DNA of 24,947 bases from positions 1 through 24,947 of the forward strand of contig DIFU01000095.1 of the NCBI GenBank assembly GCA_002419285.1, written 5' to 3'. Both the position numbers and the translations under genes were made by a program. The notes below the pieces were generated by a model that worked only from the letters and a program-made list of their open reading frames with translations, made no database searches and had not been told where the DNA came from. Positions 1-7,614 of this stretch are shown here, piece after piece (position 1 is the stretch's first letter; each line of letters starts with the position of its first letter). Origin of the DNA: Prolixibacteraceae bacterium UBA5740. Lineage in GTDB: Bacteria > Bacteroidota > Bacteroidia > Bacteroidales > Prolixibacteraceae.

Positions 1-38
1 TCAATGCAAATTCAACTGAAATTGGAAACTATCCTTCC

Positions 39-85
39 GACGCGATGAATCGCGTCGCCACGATTGGTTTTCCAATGGGTGGTAG
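39..85 (-). repeat. REP-like palindromic repeat, long form
   Basis: The palindrome GACGCGATGAATCGCGTC (39-56; 8-bp arms, 2-nt centre) is followed by GCCAC and a second small stem, ATTGG-TTTT-CCAAT (63-76). Nearly the same 47-bp unit recurs at 2056-2102, and shorter relatives lie at 18271, 21220 and 23618. Read on the minus strand, the tetranucleotide GTGG precedes the main hairpin. This resembles the layout of REP elements mobilised by RAYT transposases, but that link is inference. Confidence 0.75.
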
Positions 86-130
86 CACAATTCCTTCCCA
101 TGGGAAATGATGGCTATACTATCACAAATC

Positions 131-253
131 ATCCAATGAAAAGAGAATTGTGGCTGCGCGATTCACATACATCCAATGCAAAGTGAATTGTGGCTGCGCG
201 ATTCATATACATCCTATGAAAAGAGAATCGTGGCTGCGCGATTCATCGCGCAG
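131..253 (+). repeat. Three tandem 40-bp units of the REP-like family
   Basis: Three head-to-tail 40-bp units lie at 131-170, 171-210 and 211-250. Units 1 and 2 differ at only three positions. Each contains the segment GAATTGTGGCTGCGCGATTCA, or a one-base variant. Only the last unit completes the hairpin, CTGCGCGATTCATCGCGCAG (234-253; 9-bp arms). The unit is the reverse-oriented, diverged form of the repeat at 39-85. Together with that copy it fills most of the first 310 bases. I see no gene in this stretch. Confidence 0.85.
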
Positions 254-310
254 TAGGGAAACCAAAACAAAACACTATATTTAAATATTGACTATTAAGA
301 AGGTTAAAGA

Positions 311-694
311 ATGGTTAAAACAGGAGCAATGCCAAATTTCACGACAATGGACGATTATATCGCCGACCAGCCGAAAGAGGTCCAAAAGGCCTTAAATGAG
401 CTGAGAAGCATCATTAAGGAGGCTGCCCCTGATGCAATGGAGATCTTGAATTATAAAGTCCCTGCCTTCAACCTGGTGCCGGATGGAAAACGGGATCAGC
501 AAATCATGATGGCAGGCTATGCCCAATTTGTCGGGTTCTACCCCTTCCCTATCACCATGGAAAAGTTCGCCGACGAACTGAAGGGCTATAAGCAGGGAAA
601 GGGTTCGGTCCAGTTTCCCCTCGACAAACCTTTGCCACGGGACCTGATCATCCGCATGGTGAAATTCAGGATGGATGAAATATCGGGGTTGTAG
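311..694 (+). CDS. DUF1801 / YdhG-like small protein
   Basis: This 127-residue protein matches the DUF1801 (YdhG/YdeI-like) pattern from memory. It has an N-terminal 'TMDDYIADQPKEVQ' helix, then 'LRSIIKEAAPDAMEILNYKVPAF', a central 'FVGFYPFP' strand and the closing 'KGSVQFPLDKPLPRDLI' segment. Family members are small cytosolic alpha/beta proteins; an iron-chaperone role has been proposed for Bacillus YdhG, but most are uncharacterised. It has no signal peptide or membrane segment. The start could be ATG 311 or ATG 329; the latter has AGGAG a few bases upstream and gives a more family-like N-terminus. It stands alone, with REP-like repeats upstream and the MFS gene 135 bp downstream. A weak -7-like TATATTTA lies at 276-283. 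Confidence 0.8.
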   Translation: MVKTGAMPNFTTMDDYIADQPKEVQKALNELRSIIKEAAPDAMEILNYKVPAFNLVPDGKRDQQIMMAGYAQFVGFYPFPITMEKFADELKGYKQGKGSVQFPLDKPLPRDLIIRMVKFRMDEISGL

Positions 695-800
695 TCGTAA
701 TTCCGGGATCAAGCATCTTGATTACGGTTTTAAAAGTTAAGCCTTCGTTGGCCAACCCGGCATTTTTGGCCCTGGCCTGGGCAAAGCGATGTAAGGGGTT

Positions 801-808
801 TATATTTG
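801..808 (+). promoter_or_regulatory. Bacteroidota -7 element for the MFS gene
   Basis: TATATTTG fits the Bacteroidota -7 consensus TAnnTTTG exactly and lies 21 bp before the ATG at 830. It overlaps the alternative upstream TTG start (806), which argues for translation from 830. No convincing -33 TTTG at the usual spacing was found, so this is a candidate only. Confidence 0.5.
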
Positions 809-829
809 CGCCCTCATATTGGGCGAATT

Positions 830-2023
830 ATGAAGAACTGGTTTCGGTTTGTGCTGGGGAATAAACGCTTGTTGAATTTTGGCTTTCTGTTTAATTTCTT
901 CTCATCGTTTGGGCAAACATTCTTTATTTCGCTGTTCGTGCCTGCATGGGTCGAATCGCTGAAAATAACGAATGCCGCGTTTGGGGCGATGTATGCCACG
1001 GTGACCATTATATCGGCATTCATGATTTCGGCTGTCGGAAAATACATCGACCAGATTCCGCTGAAGCTATATGGCCTGCTTGTTTTTTCGGGATTGATGG
1101 TGTCGGTGGGAATTCTTTCACAGGCATACCACGTGGTACTATTGATGGTTGGATTGTTTATGGTGCGGTGGTTTGGCCAGGGATTGATGACACACACCTC
1201 GTCGACCGGCATTGCCAAACATTTCGACCTAAACCGGGGCAAAGCGCTGGGTTTTACGGCACTGGGCCATCCGGTCGGACAGTTCATATTGCCCTTGCTG
1301 GTTGTGCCGCTCATCGGCTGGGTGGGATGGCGTGCCAGCTTGTTGTATCTCGCCGTTGCCGCCATGGTGCTGGTGATCCCAAGCCTTTGGGCTATTACCC
1401 CGGTGACCGGGTTTGAACCCGACATCGCCGAAAAGAAGAGGGATTCAGTAGATAACGCCAACCATTTTAAAAGCCTGAAATTCTGGATCATTGCCGTGAA
1501 TACTTTTGTAGTCCCGTTTTTGTGCACCGCCATATTCCTTTATCAATATTCGATTGGACAAACCAAAGGCTGGGAGATTTCGTGGGTGGCCTTTTCTTTT
1601 GCCTTTTACGCGGTATTCAACGCCGTGGCCCTGTTGCTCTCAGGAAATCTGGTTGACCGCTTTTCGGGGATCAGATTATTCCCGCTTTACCTGATTCCCG
1701 TATTGGCGGCATTTGTACTGATTTCCCTGACCGATTCGAAATGGGTTTTTCCGCCCTTTTATGCCTTGCTGGGCATTTCCTCGGGGTTGGGAAGCACGAT
1801 TAAAACGGCAGTGCAGATTGAAGTGTACGGAAGCGGAAACCTGGGCAAAATCAGAAGCTATTTCAGCACCCTGCTGGTGTTGAGTACAGCCCTGGGCCCC
1901 CCGGCGTTCGGTTATTTCATTGACCACCAGTTCTCAATGAACACAATCATGGGAATTTGTGCCCTGTTCGTCTTCTCAATCATGTTGCTCAGTTTCAGGC
2001 TTGGCAATAAAGACAGAGTATGA
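830..2023 (+). CDS. MFS transporter
   Basis: A 397-residue, strongly hydrophobic protein with about 12 predicted membrane segments in two halves, split by a charged loop near residues 195-215 ('DIAEKKRDSVDNANHFK'). The loop between segments 2 and 3 ('GKYIDQIPLK') and its second-half counterpart ('GNLVDRFSG') fit the major facilitator motif G-x-x-x-D-R. The protein acts in the inner membrane; the substrate cannot be read from sequence. ATG 830 is preferred over an in-frame TTG at 806 because a -7 promoter element overlaps that TTG. A REP-like element follows the stop by 32 bp. The gene is convergent with the esterase operon and shares its bidirectional terminator. Confidence 0.85.
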   Translation: MKNWFRFVLGNKRLLNFGFLFNFFSSFGQTFFISLFVPAWVESLKITNAAFGAMYATVTIISAFMISAVGKYIDQIPLKLYGLLVFSGLMVSVGILSQAYHVVLLMVGLFMVRWFGQGLMTHTSSTGIAKHFDLNRGKALGFTALGHPVGQFILPLLVVPLIGWVGWRASLLYLAVAAMVLVIPSLWAITPVTGFEPDIAEKKRDSVDNANHFKSLKFWIIAVNTFVVPFLCTAIFLYQYSIGQTKGWEISWVAFSFAFYAVFNAVALLLSGNLVDRFSGIRLFPLYLIPVLAAFVLISLTDSKWVFPPFYALLGISSGLGSTIKTAVQIEVYGSGNLGKIRSYFSTLLVLSTALGPPAFGYFIDHQFSMNTIMGICALFVFSIMLLSFRLGNKDRV

Positions 2024-2045
2024 ATGGGACGGGCAATAAATGAAT

Positions 2046-2056
2046 GGGGGGGGGGG
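2046..2056 (+). repeat. Homopolymer tract of 11 G
   Basis: Eleven consecutive G residues lie directly before, and run into, the palindrome at 2056. The tract is intergenic, 23 bp past the MFS stop codon. It is a likely slippage or sequencing-length hotspot. Confidence 0.85.
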
Positions 2057-2102
2057 ACGCGATAAATCGCGTCGCCACAATTGGTTTTCCAATGGGTAGT
2101 AG
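2056..2102 (-). repeat. REP-like palindromic repeat, long form
   Basis: The palindrome GACGCGATAAATCGCGTC (2056-2073) is followed by GCCACA and the second stem ATTGG-TTTT-CCAAT (2080-2093). Only a few bases differ from the copy at 39-85. It lies just after the MFS gene and could cap its mRNA 3' end. Confidence 0.8.
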
Positions 2103-2221
2103 GGAAAGGGCTGTTCTTTCCTTTCCAATGGCAATAAAAGGTCAAGGTCATGTTTGTTAGGAAAGAGAATGCCCATTCCTTACACTTGTTTCGTCCCAAA
2201 CAACATACACTGGATTGCGCA

Positions 2222-2258
2222 TAAATAAAAACACCGGGAGTCTCCCCCCGGTATTTTC
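2222..2258 (-). terminator. Bidirectional intrinsic terminator
   Basis: A GC-rich hairpin has arms ACCGGG (2233-2238) and CCCGGT (2247-2252). On the minus strand it is followed by a U-rich run (GTTTTTATTTAT), and on the plus strand by ATTTTCATTTA. It lies 30 bp past the stop of the last gene of the minus-strand esterase operon and between two convergent genes, so it probably ends transcription from both sides. Confidence 0.8.
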
Positions 2259-2281
2259 ATTTATAATGATTACGAGACTTG

Positions 2282-3949
2282 TTAAAACAAACTTGGCAGC
2301 TCAACAGAACTGGCAATTTCGAGCAATTCTTTATCGTGATGATATTTAAGGACAGATACATTATCCATAATCATAGTGGCGCCTTCCTGTTCGGTATAAG
2401 GCTCCCAGGAGGGCATTAAATCGTTGTTTGGGTTGCCGGAATGGGCAAACACCGCCCACGTTTTGCTGAGCTTTTCGGCCAGCGCATACGCTTCAGGAGT
2501 GCCTCCGTTATATTCCTCGTTGCGATGGATATTATTGAACACAAAGGCTATTTCCATGCAATGCGCCGCTTTCAGCATTCCGTCGAGCACGGGGGAGTCC
2601 CATGAAAAAAGATACATGTAGGTGGGGGCCCCTTCAACATCATTTTTGATGTTGGCGAAATTGACCGATCCGGGACGCATCATAAAGTCGACATCGATCA
2701 TGTCGGATGGCATTTTTGTGTCGGGATATGCCTTATCGTAGGCAGCAACAAAGGCATCGGTTTTATCTTTATAGATGGTTCCCAGATACTCAGTCACCTC
2801 CTCCTTTGTACCTTTAAAGTAGGGTGTCATCGAACTCATTCCAAACTCGGTGCGGGTGGTGCCAATCATCAGGGGAACATCTTTCGAAATCAAGTCACCT
2901 TCCGAATCTCCGGGTTGGTAGGGCAAAAACACCCCATCTTGCACTGGTCCCCACCCCAGTCTTCCGATTTTTTCGCCACTTGCGCGAACCATATCAATCG
3001 CTTGAGTACCTGCAGCCAATAGCTCATCATAAGGAATGTCTTTCAGCTTTTCGGTTTCTGTTTTAGACAGACCCAATACTTCAAGAACGGCGAGACCCAC
3101 TTTTTGGGTAACATTTTTATCGGCAAAGGTTGGGCCGCCACCACTCTGCATAATGGCTTTATGAAACAAACCTTTGGCCGAAGGCGCGTACATTAAAGTC
3201 GCTACCTTGCCTGCCCCGCCCGACTGGCCGAAAATGGTTACATTGCCGGGATCGCCCCCGAAATTTGAGATGTTGTTTTGAACCCATTCGAGAGCCATCA
3301 CAATATCCATCATCCCCACATTTGCCGATTGGGCATATTGATCGTCAACCGCCGACAAATCGAGAAATCCCAGAACATTTAACCTGTGATTCAGGGAAAC
3401 AACGACTACATCTTCTCCACCGCTTAAACTCTCCCCATCATAGGTAGGAAGTTCACACGACGAACCGGCAAAATATCCTCCACCATGGAGCCAGACCATC
3501 ACCGGCCGTTTTTTGCTATCGTTGATGCCTGGTGTCCATACATTCAGATTCAGACAGTCGTCTTCTTTCATAAACCAGAAGTTGTGTTGCTGGGCAAATT
3601 CCATTTCATCATAAAAAATCATGGAAGCCACATCAATGGGACACACCGGTCCGTATGAACGGGAACTTCGCACGCCTTCCCATGAATCAGGTTTCTGGGG
3701 TGGCATAAACCGTTCGGCTTTTGCATACGGTATACCCTTGTAATTATAAACCCCTTTGTGCAGGTAACCAATCACGTCACCCGATTCGGTTGGGACCTGT
3801 GCTGTTTCGCTATTTGCAATCATTGGATGCGATCCAGGCTTTGCGTAAGGATCGCTGTTTGCTTTTTGGTTTCCAGCATTCTGGCATGATGCCAGCAAGA
3901 TTATACTTGCCGCCAGGATGTAAAGCAGTTTTGAAGATTTTCGTTTCAT
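2282..3949 (-). CDS. Type-B carboxylesterase lipoprotein (distal paralogue)
   Basis: A 555-residue alpha/beta-hydrolase of the carboxylesterase type-B (COesterase) family, which cleaves carboxylic ester bonds. The N-terminus has a lipoprotein signal with lipobox LASC (Cys22), implying membrane anchoring. Visible motifs are the oxyanion-hole HGGG (155-158), nucleophile Ser243 in FGQSGGAG, the probable acidic residue Glu368 in GTTRTE and His463 in AAHCME. The elbow reads GQSGG rather than the common GESAGG. It is the last gene of the esterase operon, followed by a terminator. It is a clear paralogue of the first gene (12373-14019), sharing the order of all motifs and the C-terminal 'EPYT' region. 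Substrate unknown; acyl or aryl groups on a glycan are plausible from context. Confidence 0.9.
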   Translation of the reverse strand: MKRKSSKLLYILAASIILLASCQNAGNQKANSDPYAKPGSHPMIANSETAQVPTESGDVIGYLHKGVYNYKGIPYAKAERFMPPQKPDSWEGVRSSRSYGPVCPIDVASMIFYDEMEFAQQHNFWFMKEDDCLNLNVWTPGINDSKKRPVMVWLHGGGYFAGSSCELPTYDGESLSGGEDVVVVSLNHRLNVLGFLDLSAVDDQYAQSANVGMMDIVMALEWVQNNISNFGGDPGNVTIFGQSGGAGKVATLMYAPSAKGLFHKAIMQSGGGPTFADKNVTQKVGLAVLEVLGLSKTETEKLKDIPYDELLAAGTQAIDMVRASGEKIGRLGWGPVQDGVFLPYQPGDSEGDLISKDVPLMIGTTRTEFGMSSMTPYFKGTKEEVTEYLGTIYKDKTDAFVAAYDKAYPDTKMPSDMIDVDFMMRPGSVNFANIKNDVEGAPTYMYLFSWDSPVLDGMLKAAHCMEIAFVFNNIHRNEEYNGGTPEAYALAEKLSKTWAVFAHSGNPNNDLMPSWEPYTEQEGATMIMDNVSVLKYHHDKELLEIASSVELPSLF

Positions 3950-3991
3950 TTTGTTTCGATTTTATAAATAGAGAGAAAACTTGTTCCTGGT

Positions 3992-4087
3992 TTATTTGAA
4001 AAGCAGTTTGAGGAAATTGGCGAGCGAGTGCCTCCAGACTTTCCACTCATGCATTCCGTGCATTACATTGATAACCCAGGAGAAAGG
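3992..4087 (-). pseudogene. C-terminal remnant of a third CE1-type esterase
   Basis: Reading on past the TAG stop of the neighbouring CE1 gene (4088-4090) gives 31 sense codons in the same frame, then TAA (3992-3994). The end reads GMHEWKVWRHSLANFLKLLF. This matches the catalytic-His end of CE1 esterases and aligns with the GGHTWSNWRIYLNTFAPLLF end of the neighbour. It lacks everything upstream, so it is a relic of a lost paralogue or a recombination scar. Stop-codon readthrough would append a second copy of the domain end, but I think that unlikely. Confidence 0.7.
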
Positions 4088-5296
4088 CTATTTAAATAAC
4101 AGTGGTGCAAAGGTATTCAGGTAAATTCGCCAGTTTGACCAGGTATGGCCTCCGGGCGTAACATGAAACGTATGCTTCAATCCGTTATCGGTAAGCATTT
4201 TATCGAGTGTTTTGGCCGATTCAAACAGGAAATCGGTATCGCCGCAAGCCAGAAAATAGAACTTATAACCTTTCTTTTTCAATTCCTTGAACTGTTTTTC
4301 GTAGGCCTTCATCTCCTCATCCATATTGTCATCGTTGTTGCCAAACCTCATCCCTATACCCATGCTCAAAGGGCAGATGTAATCAAAAAATCCGGGATAC
4401 ATCAGGGAAGTGGTAATGGTATGGTATCCACCCATCGAAAGGCCGGCAATGGCTCTCGATTTTGGCCGGGCATCAACGCGATAAGTTTTTTCGATGAAAG
4501 GAACGATATCCTTGACAATGCTTTCAGGGTATAGGTTTCCCATCATTCCCATCGCCGGATTAGTGGGATCGACAGGCTTTTCATCGATCATCAATGTACG
4601 TGCGGCCACTTGGGTTGGGTTGCCGTTCGGCATTACGCAGATCATTGGTTTGGCGAGCCCCTTTTCAATCAGGTTATCCAATATCTGGCAGGCACGGCCC
4701 ATGGTACTCCAGGCATCCTCATCGCCACCGGCACCATGTAAAAGGTATAAGACCGGGTATTTATCCTTACTGTCGGCATAGCCGTAAGGAGTGTAAACGA
4801 ACATGCGGCGGGTCATTTCCAGGGTAGGTGAATCGTACCAGACCTGGTTCAGGTTTCCGCGCTGGTTGGCTTCGTAATAATTTGCGGTTAATTCGCCCGG
4901 GACCAGCAAGACACTGAGGTACCGGGTACCGTCGCGCTGCATGAAAATGTTGTTTGGGTCGTTAATGCTGACACCATCTACGATAAAACTGTAGGTATAC
5001 AATTCAGGTTCAGGCAGTTCTATGGTAACTGACCAAAGTCCATCCCCATTTTTGGCCATGGGTACGTTTGACGGGACATCCATACTCCCGAAAGGCGTTT
5101 CAGTTTTGACCAGTGGCGTAAAACCCCCGGTTAATTCAACTGATTCGGCATACGGCGCAGAAATACGGAAAGTCACGTTTTTATCGCCTATTTCAGGGGA
5201 AACTATGGGTTGGCGCCCCATGAAGTTTCCGATTTCCTGGGCAAATGCCCCGGCAAAAACAAACAATGCGATGATTGAAAAGATATATTTCTTCAT
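4088..5296 (-). CDS. CE1-type esterase with N-terminal CBM48-like domain (A)
   Basis: A 402-residue secreted esterase. The signal peptide (about 1-19) ends AFA-Q. An immunoglobulin-like E-set/CBM48-type domain spans about 28-135 ('VTFRISAPYAESVELTGGF ... YTYSFIVDGV'). The alpha/beta-hydrolase domain starts near 160 with 'RRMFVYTPYGY' and 'LYLLHGAGGDEDAW'. Nucleophile Ser287 is in GLSMGG, the acid is probably Asp353 or Asp355, and His384 is in GGHTW. CE1 relatives with this layout include acetyl-xylan and feruloyl esterases of Bacteroidota. ATG 5296 is chosen because it begins a normal signal peptide; an in-frame upstream extension has none. The next gene (5337-6476) is a close paralogue 40 bp away. 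Relative to it, this copy has extra residues at about 60-85 and 314-340. Confidence 0.88.
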   Translation of the reverse strand: MKKYIFSIIALFVFAGAFAQEIGNFMGRQPIVSPEIGDKNVTFRISAPYAESVELTGGFTPLVKTETPFGSMDVPSNVPMAKNGDGLWSVTIELPEPELYTYSFIVDGVSINDPNNIFMQRDGTRYLSVLLVPGELTANYYEANQRGNLNQVWYDSPTLEMTRRMFVYTPYGYADSKDKYPVLYLLHGAGGDEDAWSTMGRACQILDNLIEKGLAKPMICVMPNGNPTQVAARTLMIDEKPVDPTNPAMGMMGNLYPESIVKDIVPFIEKTYRVDARPKSRAIAGLSMGGYHTITTSLMYPGFFDYICPLSMGIGMRFGNNDDNMDEEMKAYEKQFKELKKKGYKFYFLACGDTDFLFESAKTLDKMLTDNGLKHTFHVTPGGHTWSNWRIYLNTFAPLLFK

Positions 5297-5336
5297 AATG
5301 ATTCTTGAGTTGAAAATGATTAATGTAAAGCAAGAT

Positions 5337-6476
5337 TTATTTAAAAAGCAGCGGTGCAAACGTGTTCAGGTATATCCGCCAGTTTGCCCAGGTATGGCCG
5401 CCTTCGGTAACAAAGAATGTATGCTCCATGCCATTCCGGGTAAGGGCTTCGGCAAGATTCACGCTGTTTTGGTAAGCCAGGTAATCATCTTTGCCACAAG
5501 CGACCCAGTATAATTTGTATCCGGCCTCCTTAATTTTCAGGAGCTGGGGATCAATTTCACCCGGTTCGCCTCTCATGCCTGAACTCAATGGCAAAATGTA
5601 ATCAAAGGTACCGGGATAATTCACCGTAACTGAAGTGGTATGTCCGCCGCCCATTGAAAGGCCTGAAACGGCCCGGGCCTCAGTTTTGGCAATTACGCGG
5701 TAATGGCTTTCAATATAAGGTATGATGTCTTTGACAAGGCTGTTTATATAATCATTGCGGGTTGCCTCATTGCGGTAATCGAATGCCTTTTCGTCGAGCA
5801 ACTGAGTTTTTGCGGCTTGCTGTCCGGGATTGCCGTTAGGCATCACACAAATCATGGGTTTGGCCAGTCCTTTTTCAATCAGGTTATCCAAAATCTGGCG
5901 TGCGCGCCCCATGGTACTCCATGCATCTTCGTCGCCACCGCCACCGTGCAACAGGTAAAGAACCGGATACTCCAGTCCGCTGGTTTCGTAACCGTAGGGA
6001 GTGTACACAAACATTCGGCGGTTTATTCCAAGGGTTGGCGAGTCATACCACACTTTTGAAAGGTTTCCGCGCTCATTGGCCTCGAAATAATTCTCAGTCA
6101 ACTCACCCGGAACCAGCAATACACTGAGATAGCGGGTTCCGTCGCGTTGCATGAAAATATTCCGGGGATCGTTCACGACCAGGCCATCAACGATAAAATG
6201 ATACGTGTAAAGCTCAGGCGATGGAGTGGGTAACGTGACAGTCCAGACATTGGCGGTATCTTTCATCATGTTGACGGATGAAGTGCGATCGGGCATCCAA
6301 GAGCCATACAGCCTGACCAGTTTTGCCTGGGGGTCAGAAAAACGGAAGGTTACATTTTTCTCTCCTATTTCGGGAGATACAATGGGTGCACGTTGCATAA
6401 AATTTGCCAGTTCCTGGGCATTTGATCCCAGAAAGGCAGCTATACAAATCATGATAAGCGCAATTTTTTTTCTCAT
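5337..6476 (-). CDS. CE1-type esterase with N-terminal CBM48-like domain (B)
   Basis: A 379-residue secreted esterase. The signal peptide runs to about residue 20 (GSNA-Q). A CBM48/E-set-like domain spans about 29-125, and a CE1 alpha/beta-hydrolase domain runs from about 150. The catalytic set is Ser274 in GLSMGG, probably Asp330 or Asp331 in GKDDYL, and His361 in GGHTW. The middle block (about 87-220) and last 20 residues are almost identical to paralogue A, while the N-terminal part and the region after the serine differ. This suggests tandem duplication followed by divergence or gene conversion. Likely de-acylates or de-feruloylates carbohydrate in the periplasm or at the surface. It is fifth in the operon; a strong hairpin (6526-6551) precedes it. 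Confidence 0.88.
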   Translation of the reverse strand: MRKKIALIMICIAAFLGSNAQELANFMQRAPIVSPEIGEKNVTFRFSDPQAKLVRLYGSWMPDRTSSVNMMKDTANVWTVTLPTPSPELYTYHFIVDGLVVNDPRNIFMQRDGTRYLSVLLVPGELTENYFEANERGNLSKVWYDSPTLGINRRMFVYTPYGYETSGLEYPVLYLLHGGGGDEDAWSTMGRARQILDNLIEKGLAKPMICVMPNGNPGQQAAKTQLLDEKAFDYRNEATRNDYINSLVKDIIPYIESHYRVIAKTEARAVSGLSMGGGHTTSVTVNYPGTFDYILPLSSGMRGEPGEIDPQLLKIKEAGYKLYWVACGKDDYLAYQNSVNLAEALTRNGMEHTFFVTEGGHTWANWRIYLNTFAPLLFK

Positions 6477-6525
6477 TGGGTTATTTCTTTTAATTGTTGA
6501 ATGTAAGGTTCATAATAATGGGTGA

Positions 6526-6551
6526 AAGATCCGGGAAGCACCCCGGATCTT
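6526..6551 (-). terminator. Intra-operon hairpin, possible partial terminator or processing site
   Basis: A perfect 10-bp stem, AAGATCCGGG (6526-6535) pairing with CCCGGATCTT (6542-6551), with a 6-nt loop. It lies between the amidohydrolase stop (6586) and the CE1-B start (6476). No good U tract follows on either strand, so attenuation or mRNA end-protection is as likely as termination. Confidence 0.5.
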
Positions 6552-6585
6552 CGTTAGTAAAACCTGTAAAAAGTATAAAAAACTA

Positions 6586-7590
6586 CTACTTCTCTGCCGG
6601 CCAGTCGAACTGGCTTTTATCCAATTTAAAAAACCGCGCGGCATTATTGAAAAGGATATCTCTTTTCTGGTCATCGGAAAGATACTGGGCATGTTCAATG
6701 ACACCCATCGATGTTTCGATCATTCGCGGCCATGTCATGAAATCGGTGCCATACATGATTCGCTTTCCAAACCCTGCACGTATCAGTCTTTTGATGTATT
6801 CATGCACATCGTCGAGCGGATAACTCCATATCATGCCCGAAATATCGACATACACATATGCATTTGCCCCCATGAGGGCAATCATGTTCTCGAGCAAGGG
6901 GTAACCGGCATGCTGGACACAGATTTTCAATTTTGGATGGCGTGCGAGCAAATCTTCCAATAAAAAAGGATCACCCAAAGAAGCGCGGTATCTGGGATTG
7001 TTAATGTTTGTCATTCCGTTGCCCCCGGTCCCCATATGGATTCCGGCAGGAATACCAAGCTCTTCGGCCACCGCAAAATAGGGATCGAGTGACATGTCGC
7101 TTGGCGACATTCCCTGGTATTGGGGTGCGACCTCAGACATATATTTATAAAATCCACTCTCCAGTGAATCGCGGAATTGCTCAACGGTCAGGCTTCCCGG
7201 GCTTATTCCCGGAATAATCCTGCCTTCAGGAACTTCGGCCATCCAGCTGCGGATGATACCCGGGTCGCCAAATACCACCATGGTGATGTTTTTGTCGATG
7301 ATGCGGCCCGTAATCTCATTTTTAAGTTCTTCGTCGCTGGTTGCCGCAGGCAATGGGTCAAGACAATCAGAATTTATGACGTCACCCATACCGAATTTCT
7401 CATGCGGATCGGCTCCGGGCATATTACTCAAAAACCAGGGGCACAGTGGACCTGAACCGGGCCGCACTTTCGAAACATGCACATGCGTGTCGATTACGGG
7501 CAAGTGGGTTACCTTTTGCGCCTGGCTATCTTGCGCAATTAAATGTAAAAGAAGAAAAACAAGAAATAATGTTTTAATTATTGACTTCAT
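6586..7590 (-). CDS. Secreted amidohydrolase-2 family metal-dependent hydrolase
   Basis: A 334-residue protein with a signal peptide (about 1-24, ending SQAQ) and an amidohydrolase-2 (COG2159-like) TIM-barrel pattern. It has the metal-binding pair His36/His38 in IDTHVHV, further candidate ligands His185 (GIHMGTGG) and His227 (VQHAGYP), and Asp283 in the terminal 'YGTDFMTW' motif. The family includes lactonases, hydratases and decarboxylases acting on aromatic or cyclic acids. An exported member beside four esterases could act on an acid or lactone released by them; that is inference. It lies 24 bp after susD and 109 bp before CE1-B. The true substrate cannot be read from sequence. Confidence 0.82.
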   Translation of the reverse strand: MKSIIKTLFLVFLLLHLIAQDSQAQKVTHLPVIDTHVHVSKVRPGSGPLCPWFLSNMPGADPHEKFGMGDVINSDCLDPLPAATSDEELKNEITGRIIDKNITMVVFGDPGIIRSWMAEVPEGRIIPGISPGSLTVEQFRDSLESGFYKYMSEVAPQYQGMSPSDMSLDPYFAVAEELGIPAGIHMGTGGNGMTNINNPRYRASLGDPFLLEDLLARHPKLKICVQHAGYPLLENMIALMGANAYVYVDISGMIWSYPLDDVHEYIKRLIRAGFGKRIMYGTDFMTWPRMIETSMGVIEHAQYLSDDQKRDILFNNAARFFKLDKSQFDWPAEK

Positions 7591-7614
7591 TTGGTTGAGT
7601 TTATATTATGAACA

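Noticed and set aside
131..253. Possible CRISPR array
   Set aside because: Three 40-bp units are directly abutting with no unique spacers, no cas genes are near, and the unit belongs to a REP-like family found elsewhere in the window.
814..1533. 239-residue minus-strand open frame inside the MFS gene
   Set aside because: Antisense shadow of a clear membrane transporter; its translation has no recognisable domain.
5297..5359. 21-codon upstream extension of CE1-A
   Set aside because: It overlaps the end of CE1-B and would bury the signal peptide; ATG 5296 is the natural start.
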